Shown piece after piece: positions 36,751 to 46,716 of a DNA stretch of 64,000 nucleotides (position 1 is the stretch's first letter; each line of letters starts with the position of its first letter). Source of the stretch: Dipteronia dyeriana (taxonomy: Eukaryota; Streptophyta; Magnoliopsida; Sapindales; Sapindaceae); NCBI GenBank assembly GCA_032871835.1, contig CM065296.1, forward strand, positions 9,992,001 through 10,056,000. The letters run 5' to 3'. The position numbers were made by a program, and so were the translations under genes. A model generated the notes under the pieces. That model was not told where the DNA came from. It saw only the letters and a list, made by a program, of their open reading frames with translations, and did not search any database.

Positions 36751-37543
36751 GGGAAAAGTTCATTTGTAAGCATTTAGAACATTAAGTAATCGTTTATAAC
36801 TTACTTTCAAATTTTAATTGTTTATAACCTAATTTTTATACTATTACCATTACGCCCATATATGAAAGCAACAATCTAAAAAAACCTTCTCTTTAAACTT
36901 CTTCTCGCTTCCACGGCATCTCTTTTTCTCCTATTTCCTTCTTTCTCTTCTTCTTCCATTTTCAATATAAAAAATTGTGTAATTTTCCTATTATTTTTCC
37001 TATTATAATTTTTTAATTTGAAGAAACAATTAAAATTTCCTAATGTCTAAAAAAAAAATCTTCCTAATAAGCTTTCTAATATCTGAAACAAAAATAAAAA
37101 AAAAATCTTTCAAAAGAAATAAAAGAAAAAAAATATAGGAGTCGATATGCTATTAGAGGAGTAGATCGACGGCACCGGAAATATGCAGATCGGAGAAGAT
37201 GATGAGAAGAAGAGATGAAGTAATGAGATGTATATAGGAGAAGATGGAGAGAAGAAGGAGAATATGAAGAGAAGAAAAATAAGAGGAAGAGATGAAGAGA
37301 TAAAGAAGACGAAATGTAGAAGAAGTCAAAGACCGGACAAGAAAAAAAATGTAGAAAAGAAGAAAGAAGAAACGCGTGGGACTGGAAGAAAAGAAGAATG
37401 AAGGGAACAAATTTAAAAAATTAATTGATTAGGGTATTTTTGTAATTTTGTAATTTCTTAAATTTTGGTTAGGGATTGAATTTTTTATTGTAAAATGATT
37501 ATAGACAATTAAAATATTAAAGAATGCTAAAAACAATTTTCTC
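36751..37543. mobile_element. Probable small non-autonomous MULE-like element (793 bp)
   Basis: The left end (GGGAAAAGTTCATTTGTAAG) and the inverse of the right end (GAGAAAATTGTTTTTAGCAT) form an imperfect terminal inverted repeat of about 45 bp that includes TTTTAATTGTTTATAA / TTTTAATTGTCTATAA further in. Flanks ATAATAAATA and ATAATCTATT could be a decayed 9-10 bp duplication. The middle is purine-rich GA-type repeat DNA (37150-37400). Confidence 0.5.
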
Positions 37544-38178
37544 ATAATCTATTCGGTTAGATTTGACAATTTTCTCTAATCAATAAATAACCCTTCAAAA
37601 TAATAATTTTACTTAATCCCAACAATATTATTTTGAGTAATAGCAATGTTCCAAATTTTTTTAGCACATTCGTGTGTGTATATATATATTAATTATGGAG
37701 AAGTTTTGACTTTATTAGTGTGTACTGTTTTGAATATGTATATATATAATTAATTTTTCTGGTCTGTCACATAATTATTTTGAAAAAAAATAAAGAAAAG
37801 GAAAATTATATATATATTTCAGGTCTGTCACATAATTATTTTAAAAAAAAAATTAAAGAAAATGAAAATAGCTCGAGAATATCCAATGAAACAGAGTCCC
37901 TTCTAGAGTTCTAGTTCAGCAAATTGAAGGCTTTTTATAGGGGAACTACTTGGACGATTTTCAAATTCTCAGGCTATAGTTGCTTTCAATTCAAGATATG
38001 AGTTGCATAGCAGCAAGTAGTAAAATACTAAAATATTAGAATACACATTCCAGCAAGTAGTAAAGAAATCCGTAAAACACACATTCTAGCAAGTAGCCTA
38101 AAAAAAAAAAAAATCTGTAGGACAGACTGTCCATACAAGCATACATATAATAGCAGGTAAATCGGGGGATACTTGATA
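37544..38178. other. AT-rich intergenic stretch
   Basis: Contains the CACTA-free relative of 33640-33690/36198-36240 (at about 37565-37660) and a repeated GGTCTGTCACATAATTATTTT (about 37761 and 37822). A related copy, GTTACATGACTCACATAATTATTT, is at about 36694. No gene is seen. Confidence 0.5.
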
Positions 38179-38434
38179 GGACTCAAAAAATAAATAGCAC
38201 TTTTTGGAGGTTACGTTTCAACACTATCAATGTTTTTATAACTTATGTTTAAAAGACACCTATTATGGTGAACGGACAAAAATGCCCTCAATAGTTGTTT
38301 CATCGGAATCTTTCATTCATTTTTTTACTGTGAGAGAGTTATGAAATAGAGAGAGAAAGTTTTATTGAAACTCAGGCGTTACGCAAACGCATTTGGGCAG
38401 AGCTTGCGGTGGTCGAGCTGCCCGGTTAGCTCGT

Positions 38435-38440
38435 GGGGGG

Positions 38441-38473
<33 letters not shown>
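38435..38473 (+). repeat. Poly-G run in MULE copy A
   Basis: 39 bases of G with a single A at 38443, followed by TGGCGGAGC. The matching place in copy D (inverted) is a C run at 46401-46448. Confidence 0.95.
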
Positions 38474-38474
<1 letters not shown>

Positions 38475-38559
38475 GGCGGAGCTTTTTTATTTATTTGATC
38501 TGTTGTGTGTTGACGAAGATGAATATCTTGGTTTTTGAGACTTTTGAAACATTTCCGAG

Positions 38560-39150
38560 CTTTTTTTGTTAAAGAGATCGGGTTTTTTTTTTGTAAGGGA
38601 TCGAGTTTTTTTTGTGAGGGATCGAACTTTTTTGTAAGGGATCGAACTTTTTTTTAAAGGATCGAGCTTGTTTTTAAAGGATCGAGCTTTTTTTTTTTAC
38701 ATAATCGAGCTTTTTTTTTGTAAGTGATCGAGTTTTTTTATGTTGGATTGAGCTTTTTTTTAAGGGGTTTGAGTTTTTTTGTACATGATCGAGCTTTTTT
38801 TGTATATGATCGAGCTTTTTTATAAGGGGTCGAGCTTTTTTTGTTAAGGATCGATCTTTTTTTATATATGATCGCGTTTTTTTTTTGCAAGGGATCGAGC
38901 TTTTCTGTGATGAATCGAGTTTTTTTGTACATGATCGAGCTTTTTTTTATATTATCGAGCTTTTTTTTGTAAAGGATCGAGCTTTTTTTTAACATTATCG
39001 AGTTTTTTTTTTAAGGGATAGAACTTTTTTTGTTAAGGATCAAGTCTTTTTTTTTTAACATGATCGAGTTTTTTTTTAATGGGGTCAAGCTTTTTTTTAA
39101 AGGGATCGAGTTTTTTTATTAAAGGCTCAAGCTTTTTTCTTAGATGTTTG
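38560..39150 (+). repeat. Degenerate ~20-bp array, GATCGAGCTTTTTT type
   Basis: About 30 tandem units built on (G)ATCGAG(C/T)TTTTTTT plus a variable 5-8 base link (GTAAGG, ACAT, AAGG). Unit length drifts because the T run varies. Related arrays lie in copies B (41230-41760), D (45660-46310) and C (60790-61620). Confidence 0.9.
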
Positions 39151-39835
39151 AGATTTTTTGCCCAAGATTATAACTTGTTTGCAGCAGTTTAAAAATGTTT
39201 ATACCAATGTAAAAAAACTTAGACAAATTAAATAAAAAAAAAACACTCGGACCAATTACAAAATAACTCGTAAACATATCAAAAAAAGCTCGAACCAATG
39301 TAACAAAAATATACAATAACTCGTAAAATTATTAAAAAAACTGGATAATGTTCAGACAAATTGTAGATCGATTTTTAGACAAGTTTTTGAGAGAGAGAAG
39401 TTACTACTTTCAGTGATCAAAGTGTGGAGATGGAAGTACAAAGAGAATTAAAATTTGATTATTTAAGGGTAATATGGGTAGTTCACCATAATATGTGCAT
39501 TTTAAACTTAACTTATTAAACCGGTGACATCACTGCAACTCATTAAAAAAAATGTGATATTTCTCACCATTTCCACTGCTTTATATAACTTACAAAGTTA
39601 AATGCAATGTTTGGAATTCGTAGAAATTCAGTATTTTTGGTTTTTGGTTATAGAGGACTCATACATAGTGCTGTAATATTTTCTAGTTCTTATATTAATC
39701 TATATATACACTAATAATGTTTAATTTTTAATCTATAAAAATTGTGATAAGGCCAACTGATCAAGTGCAGGAGCTGGAAAGTGGTCCGGATTTGGTGGGT
39801 TTGGGCTTGAAGGAATGATAGCGGTGATTTATTTT

Positions 39836-40002
39836 AGGATTCAAATAAACGGTGTCTCAATTTATGTATATAACCAATCAAATTGAACCATGGGTACATA
39901 TATTTTGAAAAACATAATTAAATATAAATGATAGTGATTGATTTGACTCAATTTGATTGGTTAGATACATGATATCATTTTTGAACATGTGATTTGAATC
40001 CT
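39836..40002. mobile_element. Short MITE, AGGATTCAAAT ends
   Basis: The ends AGGATTCAAAT and ATTTGAATCCT are inverted, and the inner CAATTTATGTATATAACCAATCAAATTGA pairs loosely with the other arm (TCAATTTGATTGGTTAGATACAT). A second relative, 5' intact, starts at 40030 (AGGATTCAAATCAACC) and fades by about 40190, where LINE-derived sequence begins. Confidence 0.65.
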
Positions 40003-40196
40003 TTATTCAAACTATTATATATGTTTTTTAGGATTCAAATCAACCATAAAAAATTGGTGTCACAATTTGCACAAAACCAATCAAATTGGACGTGTATAAG
40101 TTTTTTTAAAATAATTAAATGTAAATAAATTTATACATATAGTCTAATTTGGTTGATTAGACATAAATTTAAAAACCATTTTTTGTCTACCCTTCT

Positions 40197-40645
40197 CAAG
40201 GTAAGTGTTTCTGATTTTATTTATAAGGGTAAATGGGTTCTTGACGATAGTTTTCGAGTCCGTTTTCCAGATCTATGTTCTCGGATCGATAGCGTTGCTA
40301 TCTCTCCAGTTACAGATTCTTTGGTGTGGGCTCATTCTCGGGATGTGCAAGTTTCTTGCAAGTCGGTTTATTCCTGTATGATTCGTGATTCTCCACAAGT
40401 CCCTTGGTGGAGAGATGTTTGGTGTCGTTTTATCCCTCCCTCCAGGTCAGCTTTGACATGGCGTCTTTTGTTGAATCGGCTTCCTATAGAGGATCGCTTA
40501 TGTAGGGCTGAGTTTCACTTAGCTTCCCGATGCAGTGTTTGTGGGGTTAGCAGTGAGTCGTCTGATCATCTTTTCATTCGATGCCCCTTAGCAGTTGCTC
40601 TTTGGGAGGCGGTTTTCTCAGCTTTTCAACGACGTATTTCTGCCG
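40197..40645 (+). pseudogene. LINE (L1-type) ORF2 fragment, reverse-transcriptase zinc-binding domain
   Basis: The open frame running through 40153-40689 contains VSDFIYKGKWVLDDSFRVRF, WWRDVWCRFIPPSRSALTWR, LLNRLPIEDRLCRAE, CSVCGVSSESSDHLFIRCP and ALWEAVF. This is the zf-RVT region found after the reverse transcriptase of plant L1-like LINEs; the Cys-X2-Cys...His...Cys spacing is intact. The rest of the LINE is absent on both sides. It ends in a GT microsatellite (40648-40678) rather than poly(A). Confidence 0.88.

Positions 40646-40647
<2 letters not shown>

Positions 40648-40678
<31 letters not shown>
40648..40678 (+). repeat. (GT)n microsatellite
   Basis: Fifteen or so GT units directly after the LINE fragment. 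Confidence 0.95.
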
Positions 40679-40680
<2 letters not shown>

Positions 40681-40789
40681 GATTTATAATGTAGAAATTA
40701 CTCTCACCACCTAATACGATCCAATTCCCCATCGATTATGTGTTTTCAGTTTGTTGGGAGAGTCAATGGAATGAGATGTCACATTTTTT

Positions 40790-40925
40790 TTGGAAATGGT
40801 GAGAAATGACATAATTTTTTTGGTTAGTTGCAGTGATGTCACCGTTATAATAAGTTATATTTAAAAGACACCTATTATGGTGAGCTACCGAAATTGCCCT
40901 TAAATAATCGATTATTTATTCTTTA
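40790..40925 (+). repeat. Left terminal inverted repeat of MULE copy B
   Basis: TTGGAAATGGTGAGAAATGACA begins a ~130-bp terminal repeat that matches the right end of copy A (inverted) and the left end of copy D: GCAGTGATGTCACCG, AGTTATATTTAAAAGACACC, TATTATGGTGAGCTACCG. No partner at the other end of copy B was found, so B appears truncated or rearranged. Confidence 0.75.
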
Positions 40926-41229
40926 AAAGCTCTCGTCCAAAAAAGTTGTCTGAAAATCAAGTACTCCTACTCCTGGTATCTCTTCAAAAAACGAGCTCCA
41001 TTCCAGATATACTGCAGAAGAAGGTAAATTAATATTTCTGATCTTCATTTCCATTTTTTCTTGTATTTCTGTATTATAACACTGTATGAACATTTATGAA
41101 CATGTTTATTTATTTTTGTTTATGTATGGGAGTTGTAAGCTTTAAAAAAATAATGAATGAACATGTATGCATTTTTTTATATATATAAATTTGGCTTAGT
41201 TGATTTGAAGTGGTGCAAACAAGTTTAAA

Positions 41230-41760
41230 ATCTTGGACATAAAAGCTGGAAACCATTTAAAAAAAGCTCGAAACATTTGAAAAAAAGTTCGATCAAATTA
41301 TAAAAATGCTCGATCCATCAGAAAAAAAGCTCGATCCCTCACATAAAAATCTAGATCCCTCAGAAAAAAAACTCGATCCCTCACATAAAAAGCTCGATCC
41401 CTCACAAAAAAGCTCGATCCCTCTCAAAAAAAGCTCGATCCCTCACAAAAAAGCTCGATCCCTCTCAAAAAAAGCTCGATCCCTCACAAAAAAGCTCGAT
41501 CCCGTACAAAAAAGCTCGACCCCGCACAAAAAAAACTCGATTCCGCACAAAAAAAGCTCAATTCCGCACAAAAAAGCTCGATTCCTAAAATAAAAAGGTC
41601 GAGCCATATTTGAAAAAAGCTCGAGCCATATGAAAAAAAGTTTGAGCCATATTAAAAAAAGGTCGATGATGTACAAATAGAGCTCGGTCATGAACCAAAA
41701 AAGCTCGATCCCGTTAAAAAAAGCTCGATCAGTAAAAAAAATCTCGATCGCTTACACTTA
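41230..41760 (+). repeat. Degenerate ~20-bp array, AAAAAAGCTCGATCCCTCAC type (copy B)
   Basis: About 25 units; in the centre (41300-41590) they are very regular at 18-20 bp. The unit is the inverse of the copy A unit. The Lys/Leu/Asp/Pro/Ser-repeat frame through it (41306-41593) is not a gene. Confidence 0.92.
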
Positions 41761-41851
41761 TGATTTTTGTTTAATAATCTTTTATAAATGTAAAATTAAT
41801 ATTAAATATTTATTTCTTAATAATGGTTTTTGATGATGATTTTGACAGGAC

Positions 41852-42200
41852 AATGGATAGGGTGAGAATAGTCATATCTTACAACGGTCGATGAAAGCAA
41901 TCACCTGACAGAAATCAGAGGTATTTAGGTTATGATAACCAAGGTTTGTATGTGTCAAAGAATTTGAGTTACGACGAACTGGTGTCGATCGTGCAAACCA
42001 TTGTGAATTTTGATGAGAACAAATACAGTGCTAATCTACAGTCTCTATCAATTGTTCCTGGGACTACATGTCGTACATCTATAAGAAACAATGATGATGT
42101 TTAGTTTATGCTAGGGGAAGATAGGGTGATCCCTCAAGTATGTGTTGGTCTAATAGAGAGGTCAGCAGGAGGTGTCATTGGTGAAGATATCCCTCATCCT
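41852..42200 (+). pseudogene. MURA-type MULE transposase, N-terminal fragment (copy B)
   Basis: From the ATG at 41852 the frame reads DRVRIVISYNGR, a stop, then RYLGYDNQGLYVSKNLSYDE, LVSIVQTIVNF, NDDV, a stop and VIPQVCVGLIERSAGG. This order (a short beta-rich start with 'SYNG', a YEELV-like segment, a 'DDxV' segment, then 'xxPLCV') is the plant MuDR-type N-terminal domain that precedes DNA-binding and catalytic parts. Two in-frame stops disable it (TGA after NGR and TAG after NDDV). Zinc-finger and catalytic domains are missing; Ulp1-type sequence follows directly. Confidence 0.75.
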
Positions 42201-42212
42201 GATAACACCCAA

Positions 42213-42920
42213 CATTGTCAGTGGAACACGTTTTCGACCCCCACGACCTAGTGGATGCTGACCAGCTTGCGGCATACAAAGCGTTCATGAGGAACATCAA
42301 CGGGAAACAGTGAGTCCAACTTCTTATAATAAAAATGGTTGTATATTTAATGTTTATGCAAATTTACTTAAAGCTAATTCAATCATTAAACAGACGTGAT
42401 GGCACCAGTGGACACCGGATGGTTCATGCGTATGCAGTCCAACTTCATGGACTTGGAGGACACGGTACGTACTTACGTGATTTTCATATTAACGTTTGTG
42501 TAAGTAATGTTGTATTGTTAACAATTATGGTGGTTTTATTGTCTGTCAGCATATGGACACATACCTCCATATTCTTCATAAGCGTCAGCGAGGATTCCCC
42601 AATGTGTACAAAAAGAGGATCAACGTATTGGATACACAATTTTATGTAAGAAGTTATAAGTTTTTGGAATCTAATCGCATTTTATGGTTTTGTATTATTA
42701 ATACGAAATTGGGGATGATTGTATGTACAGCCACTTATGTTGTACATGTGGGAGAGGATGATTCCTCGTGATTCCTCCGAAAGAGTGACCACGACAAGGT
42801 GGAATGTGGTACAGTCCCGATGGTTGGAGGAGAACCTTCTGATGATCCGTGGAGTAACCACGAGTGGAAACCGCCCATGGCACGAGGTTGTGAGAGGACT
42901 CTGGTTGTTTATGTTTCATT
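42213..42920 (+). pseudogene. Ulp1-like cysteine protease fragment, four exon remnants (copy B)
   Basis: The first exon, VEHVFDPHDLVDADQLAAYK, ends near 42312 and matches the same module at the end of copy C (63862-63960). Next come about 42393-42464 (GWFMRMQSNFMDLEDT, donor GTACGT), 42550-42642 (HMDTYLHILHKRQRGFPNVY, VLDTQFY, donor GTAAGA) and 42730-42890 (PLMLYMWERMIPRDSSERV). These fit the N-terminal half of the SUMO-protease-like C48 domain carried by plant MULEs of the KAONASHI/CUMULE kind. The catalytic His-Asp-Cys part is absent, and minus-strand sequence begins at about 42925. Confidence 0.65.
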
Positions 42921-42924
42921 TCTA

Positions 42925-43262
42925 GGGACTCATGGCCGATTTCTTCAACACTTATGCAAACTAATGGGTTAACATTCTCTCGACGAAGCAACAATGCAAC
43001 GTCCTCATCATCTACAATCTCAATTGGCATGCTAGGACGAAACATTTATGGAAGAGTCGTCATACTTACCCGATAATGATCTCTGTCAATTCCTATGACG
43101 TTGTATACCTTACCTATCAATTGATCACAATTTGAATCCCTTGAAAATTAAAAGCCTTCGCTCTTCGACCTTCATGCCAATACTCACCATGATGATTTTT
43201 CCATTCTCCACCCCAATTCAAAACCAAATGCACAATTTTCATTGTCAATCCTGAAAAATAAT
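42925..43262 (-). pseudogene. Second MURA-type N-terminal fragment, opposite orientation
   Basis: On the minus strand from about 43262: KIVHLVLNWGGEWKNHHGEY, WHEGRRAKAFNFQGIQIVI, then after stops MFRPSMPIEIVDDEDVALLL and PLVCISVEE. This is the same N-terminal transposase domain as at 41852 but more divergent and inverted (PIEIVDDEDV and PLVCIS are the conserved marks). It probably belongs to a separate MULE whose 5' side lies to the right, across the palindromic array. Confidence 0.65.
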
Positions 43263-43354
43263 TCAACAAATATTTGAAACCATTAAAATATTCATTATTT
43301 CAGAGAACATAACTCGAAAAAAAATTCCATAACAAAACATAATTTCGGACCCAT

Positions 43355-44035
43355 GAAAAAAGTCATCGGGTCAGGGTGACCCGATGCCGAGTCGCCATGA
43401 CCCGACACCTTTTTTCCTTGGGTCATGGTGACCAAATGTCGGGTCACACTAACCTGACATTTGTTTTCCTTGAATTTGATTCCTATAGAAAATGATCGGA
43501 TAGAGGTGACCTGATATCGGGATCAGGTCACCTCGGCCAGATGGAAAACGGTGTCGGGTCAAGCTGACTTGATATCGGGTCAGCATGACCTGACACCTTT
43601 TTCCATCGGGCTGAGGTGACCCGATATCGGGTCACCCCTACCCCATTGTTTTAGGTTTAAAATGAAATCAATGAAAAAACTTGTCAGGTCTTGGTGATCC
43701 GATATCGGGTCATCCAGGTCCGATGGATAAAGGCATCGGGCCAAGCTGACCCGGTATCGTATCACCATGACCCGATGGAAAAGGTGTCGGGTCAGGCTGA
43801 CCCGATATTAGGTCACCTTGACCCAACACCTTTTTCCATCGGGTCAGCCTGGCCCGACGGATTTCAGCTTAAATTGAAATCAATGGAAAATTTAGTCGGG
43901 TCATGGTGACCCGATATCGGGTCACCCCATATCGGGTTAGCCTGACCCGACACCTTTCTCCATCGGGCCGGGGTGACCCGATATCAGGTCACCATGACCC
44001 GACATCAGGTCACCATGACCCGACAATTTTTTTCA
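43355..44035. repeat. Palindromic array centred on GACCCGATATCGGGTC
   Basis: About a dozen perfect or near-perfect palindromes of the type GGTGACCCGATATCGGGTCACC, alternating with CAT(C)GGGTCAGGCTGACCCG and separated by ACACCTTTTTCCATC links. Two longer spacers (about 43650-43690 and 43861-43900) share TTTAAAATGAAATCAATG / TTAAATTGAAATCAATG. It is far more GC-rich than its surroundings. No protein is encoded. Confidence 0.9.
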
Positions 44036-45376
44036 TTGGTTTCACCCATTTCGAATTTAAGAAAAAAAATTTAAAACTCTAATGATATGTTAATGCATTA
44101 TCAAAATAAGGATTACAAAGTTGGAAAAAAAAATAACAATGTAGTACTTACCTTTCAAATAACTTTATATAATAATCCCTAATGTTTTTGAAACCTAAAA
44201 TATGAAAAAGAAGAGGTGGTCTAGAGATAAAATATTTGTTAGATGTTTAGTTAGTGGTTTTATAAGTTTGTTAGTAAATTTTAGTTGATGGTTGGTAAAT
44301 TGTTAGTTGAAGTTTGGTAAATCTAATAAATTATGTAATAAATTGAGTGAAGTTTTAAGTGAGGGTATTTAGGGAATTTTAGGGCATTTTTGCAATTTAT
44401 TTAGGTTTTAGGGTAAATTTACTATTCAGTCCTTAAAATAGGGTAGTTTTACTAAAATCCCATTTATGTTTTAAAAGTTCTTAGTATTCTTCTATTTTGC
44501 TTTAAATATTCTAATTTCTTCAAGTGCCTCTTATATCAACCTTTTAAATCCGGATTGTGACATTCTTTATAATATAGTAGATATAAAATATGATCTTACA
44601 ATTGAAATTAACAAATGTTTAAATGGTAATAAAAATAAAATTAATTTTTGATAATGTTGGTCCAAATTGTTCCTCTCATTATCTTTTTTATTTTTTTATT
44701 ATCACATTCCAGAGATATAGATGTGGACAAACCGAAAACAGAATTGATTGTTTGTGATTTTAAATTCCTTGAAAGATGAGTGTAGGAATATAAGGAAAAA
44801 AAATCATTTTTATTGAATTTATAAAGATGTTGTGACACACAATAGTTAATTTATGTTCACGACTATGTTCATGTGTATTTCAAAAAATTGATACTATTGC
44901 ACCCAAACCATTCAAAAAATTGATACTATTGCACCCAAACCATCAATGTTTTATCATCACATATAAAATGGTAGATGGCTTGTTGCACTCTAGTCTGTAT
45001 ATGCTGTCAAATTGATCAAATTATTCATCACTTGCTGCATTTGTTTAAAGACAACTCATCTTCACATATCTTTCTTCATATATTGTGTAAAATAATTTCG
45101 CATATCGATGTGCTTCATATTTTAGACAACTCCCATGTAGAAAGCTTGATGAACCTACTGTCAACAACTTTCCCTGTCATGGACTGATTTATTAATAAGG
45201 TAAATGCTTTCTTCTACAATAATAACAAAAATCCTAGTTAAAAATCTAGTTATGAAAGTAAATAAAAATGAGTTAATGTATTTTATTAATCATTGAAATT
45301 GGCTTTCACTCAGACTGCAAATTAATTAGCACCTCCAAATGCGTTTTTTATTTATTTATAACTAATTGTCAATCAA
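44036..45376. other. AT-rich stretch, possible MULE end and a 32-bp tandem duplication
   Basis: 44390-44480 resembles the terminus of a transposon (GGGCATTTTTGCAATTTATT, CCTTAAAATAGGGTAG), but no inverted partner was found. AAAATTGATACTATTGCACC is repeated at 44884 and 44916 in a 32-bp direct duplication. No gene is seen. Confidence 0.4.
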
Positions 45377-45659
45377 TACAAACTGTGAAAATGATGAGGA
45401 ATGACACTTTTTTTTTTATTGTGTTGTAATGATGTCAGCAGTTTAATAACTTATATTTAAAATGCATCTATTACGGTGAACTATCCAAATTGCCCTTAAA
45501 ATTTGTCTTTGTGCTTCTATATACACTTTAAAAAAGAAAAGTTATCTTCTCTTTCTAAAAACATTATCTGAAAATCTTTCTCCTTATTTTCTTTCATGCA
45601 TTTGTGACTGGTTTAACAATGTACTAATCCGTATATGAACATGTAGTTTCCAGAATTTG

Positions 45660-46310
45660 TACGAGCTTTTTTTTATTCTTTTCCGACATTTTTTTCATTT
45701 TTTTCGGAGCTTTTTTTCTATTGGTTCAAGTTTTTTTTTCCAATAGTTTGAACTTTTTTTTATGGGTCCAAGCTTTTATTTTTTTTATTATTTCCAAGCT
45801 TTTTTGGAAAGAATTCGAATTTTTTTTGTATTGGTTCGAACATTTATTTATTTTTTACTATTTCCTTGCTTTTTTGGAAAGAATTCGAGTTTTTTTTTGT
45901 ATTGGTCCGAGCTTTTTTTGTATTGATCCGAGGTTTTTTTCTATTAGTTCGAGTTTTTTTTTGTATTTATCTGAGTTTTTTTTCCATTAGTTCGAGCTTT
46001 TTTTTGTATTGGTTCGAGCTTTTATTTTTTTTACTATTTTCGAGCTTTTTTGGAAAGATTTTAAGCTTTTTTTTTTGTATTGGTCCGAACTTTTTTCTAT
46101 TAGTTCGAGCTTTTAGTTTTTTGACTATTTCCGAGCTTTTTTTTATTGGTTCAAGTTTTTTTTGCATTGGTCCGAGCTTTTTCTGTATTGGTCCGAGCTT
46201 TTTTTTCTGTTAGTTTGAGCTTTTTTTTCTATTGGTTCGAGCTTTTATTTTTTTGACTATTTCCCAGCTTTTTTGAAAAGAATTCGAGATTTTATCAACA
46301 CACAGAACGA
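45660..46310 (+). repeat. Degenerate ~20-bp array, GGTCCGAGCTTTTTTT type (copy D)
   Basis: About 30 units based on TTGGT(C/T)CGAGCTTTTTTT with longer TTTATTTTTTTTACTATTTC inserts recurring at about 45775, 45845, 46022, 46107 and 46240. This gives a higher-order repeat of roughly 70-130 bp. Confidence 0.88.
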
Positions 46311-46400
46311 AAATTGGTTTAGTTAAATCGAGTGAGTTTTTTAGTAAAGGTTTCGAGCCTTTTAAGTACTGACCAGAAAAAAAAACCTCCGGGGGCGCAA

Positions 46401-46405
46401 CCCCC

Positions 46406-46448
<43 letters not shown>
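46401..46448 (+). repeat. Poly-C run in MULE copy D
   Basis: 48 bases of C with one A at 46406. It is the inverted counterpart of the poly-G run at 38435-38473. Confidence 0.95.
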
Positions 46449-46452
<4 letters not shown>

Positions 46453-46716
46453 AGCTGACCGAGTAGCTCGACCATCGCGAGCTCGATCCCCGAATGCGTT
46501 TGGGTAGCACCTGAGTTTCAATGGAACTTTCTCTCTCTATTTCACAACTTTTACTGTAAAAAAAAATAAATTAAAGAAATATAGTGGAACAACTATTGGG
46601 GGCATTTTTGTCCGTTCACCATAATAGGTGCCTTTTAAACATAAGTTATTAAAGCAGTGACAATGTTGAAATGCCACTTCCAAAAAGTGCTATTTAATTT
46701 TTGAGCCCTACAAACT

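Larger units (their letters stand above)
38179..39576. mobile_element. Non-autonomous MULE, copy A (1.4 kb), with poly-G run and TCGAGCTTTTTT array
   Basis: The left terminus GGACTCAAAAAATAAATAGCACT and the right terminus (inverse GTGGAAATGGTGAGAAATATCAC) lead into a shared inner inverted repeat (ACTTATGTTTAAAAGACACC / AGTTAAGTTTAAAATGCACA, then TATTATGGTGAAC). Flanks TACTTGATA and TGCTTTATA match at 7 of 9 positions, a decayed MULE target duplication. Inside are a near-pure 39-base G run (38435-38473) and about 30 units of a degenerate ~20-bp repeat, GGATCGAGCTTTTTTTTGTA (38560-39150). No protein-coding content. Confidence 0.75.
45385..46708. mobile_element. Non-autonomous MULE, copy D (1324 bp), complete, with poly-C run and TCGAGCTTTTTT array
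   Basis: The left end GTGAAAATGATGAGGAATGACAC and the inverse of the right end GGGCTCAAAAATTAAATAGCAC align at the termini. The inner repeat again has TTATATTTAAAATGCATC and TATTACGGTGAAC. Target duplication: TACAAACT on both sides (45377-45384 and 46709-46716; the ninth base differs). Inside are the ~20-bp array (45660-46310; GGTCCGAGCTTTTTTTGTAT) and a C run (46401-46448), inverted relative to copy A. This copy establishes the true ends of the family. Confidence 0.85.

Noticed and set aside
41306..41593. Open frame for a Lys/Asp/Pro/Ser-repeat protein
   Set aside because: It only reflects an 18-20 bp DNA repeat staying in frame; the opposite strand is open too.
46210..46521. Gly-rich open frames
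   Set aside because: Translation of the poly-C run and flanking array of MULE copy D.
38179..46710. One large 8.5-kb MULE spanning copies A to D
   Set aside because: The outer termini are inverted and alike, but copies A and D each have their own flanking duplications (7 of 9 and 8 of 9 bases), so they are separate insertions.
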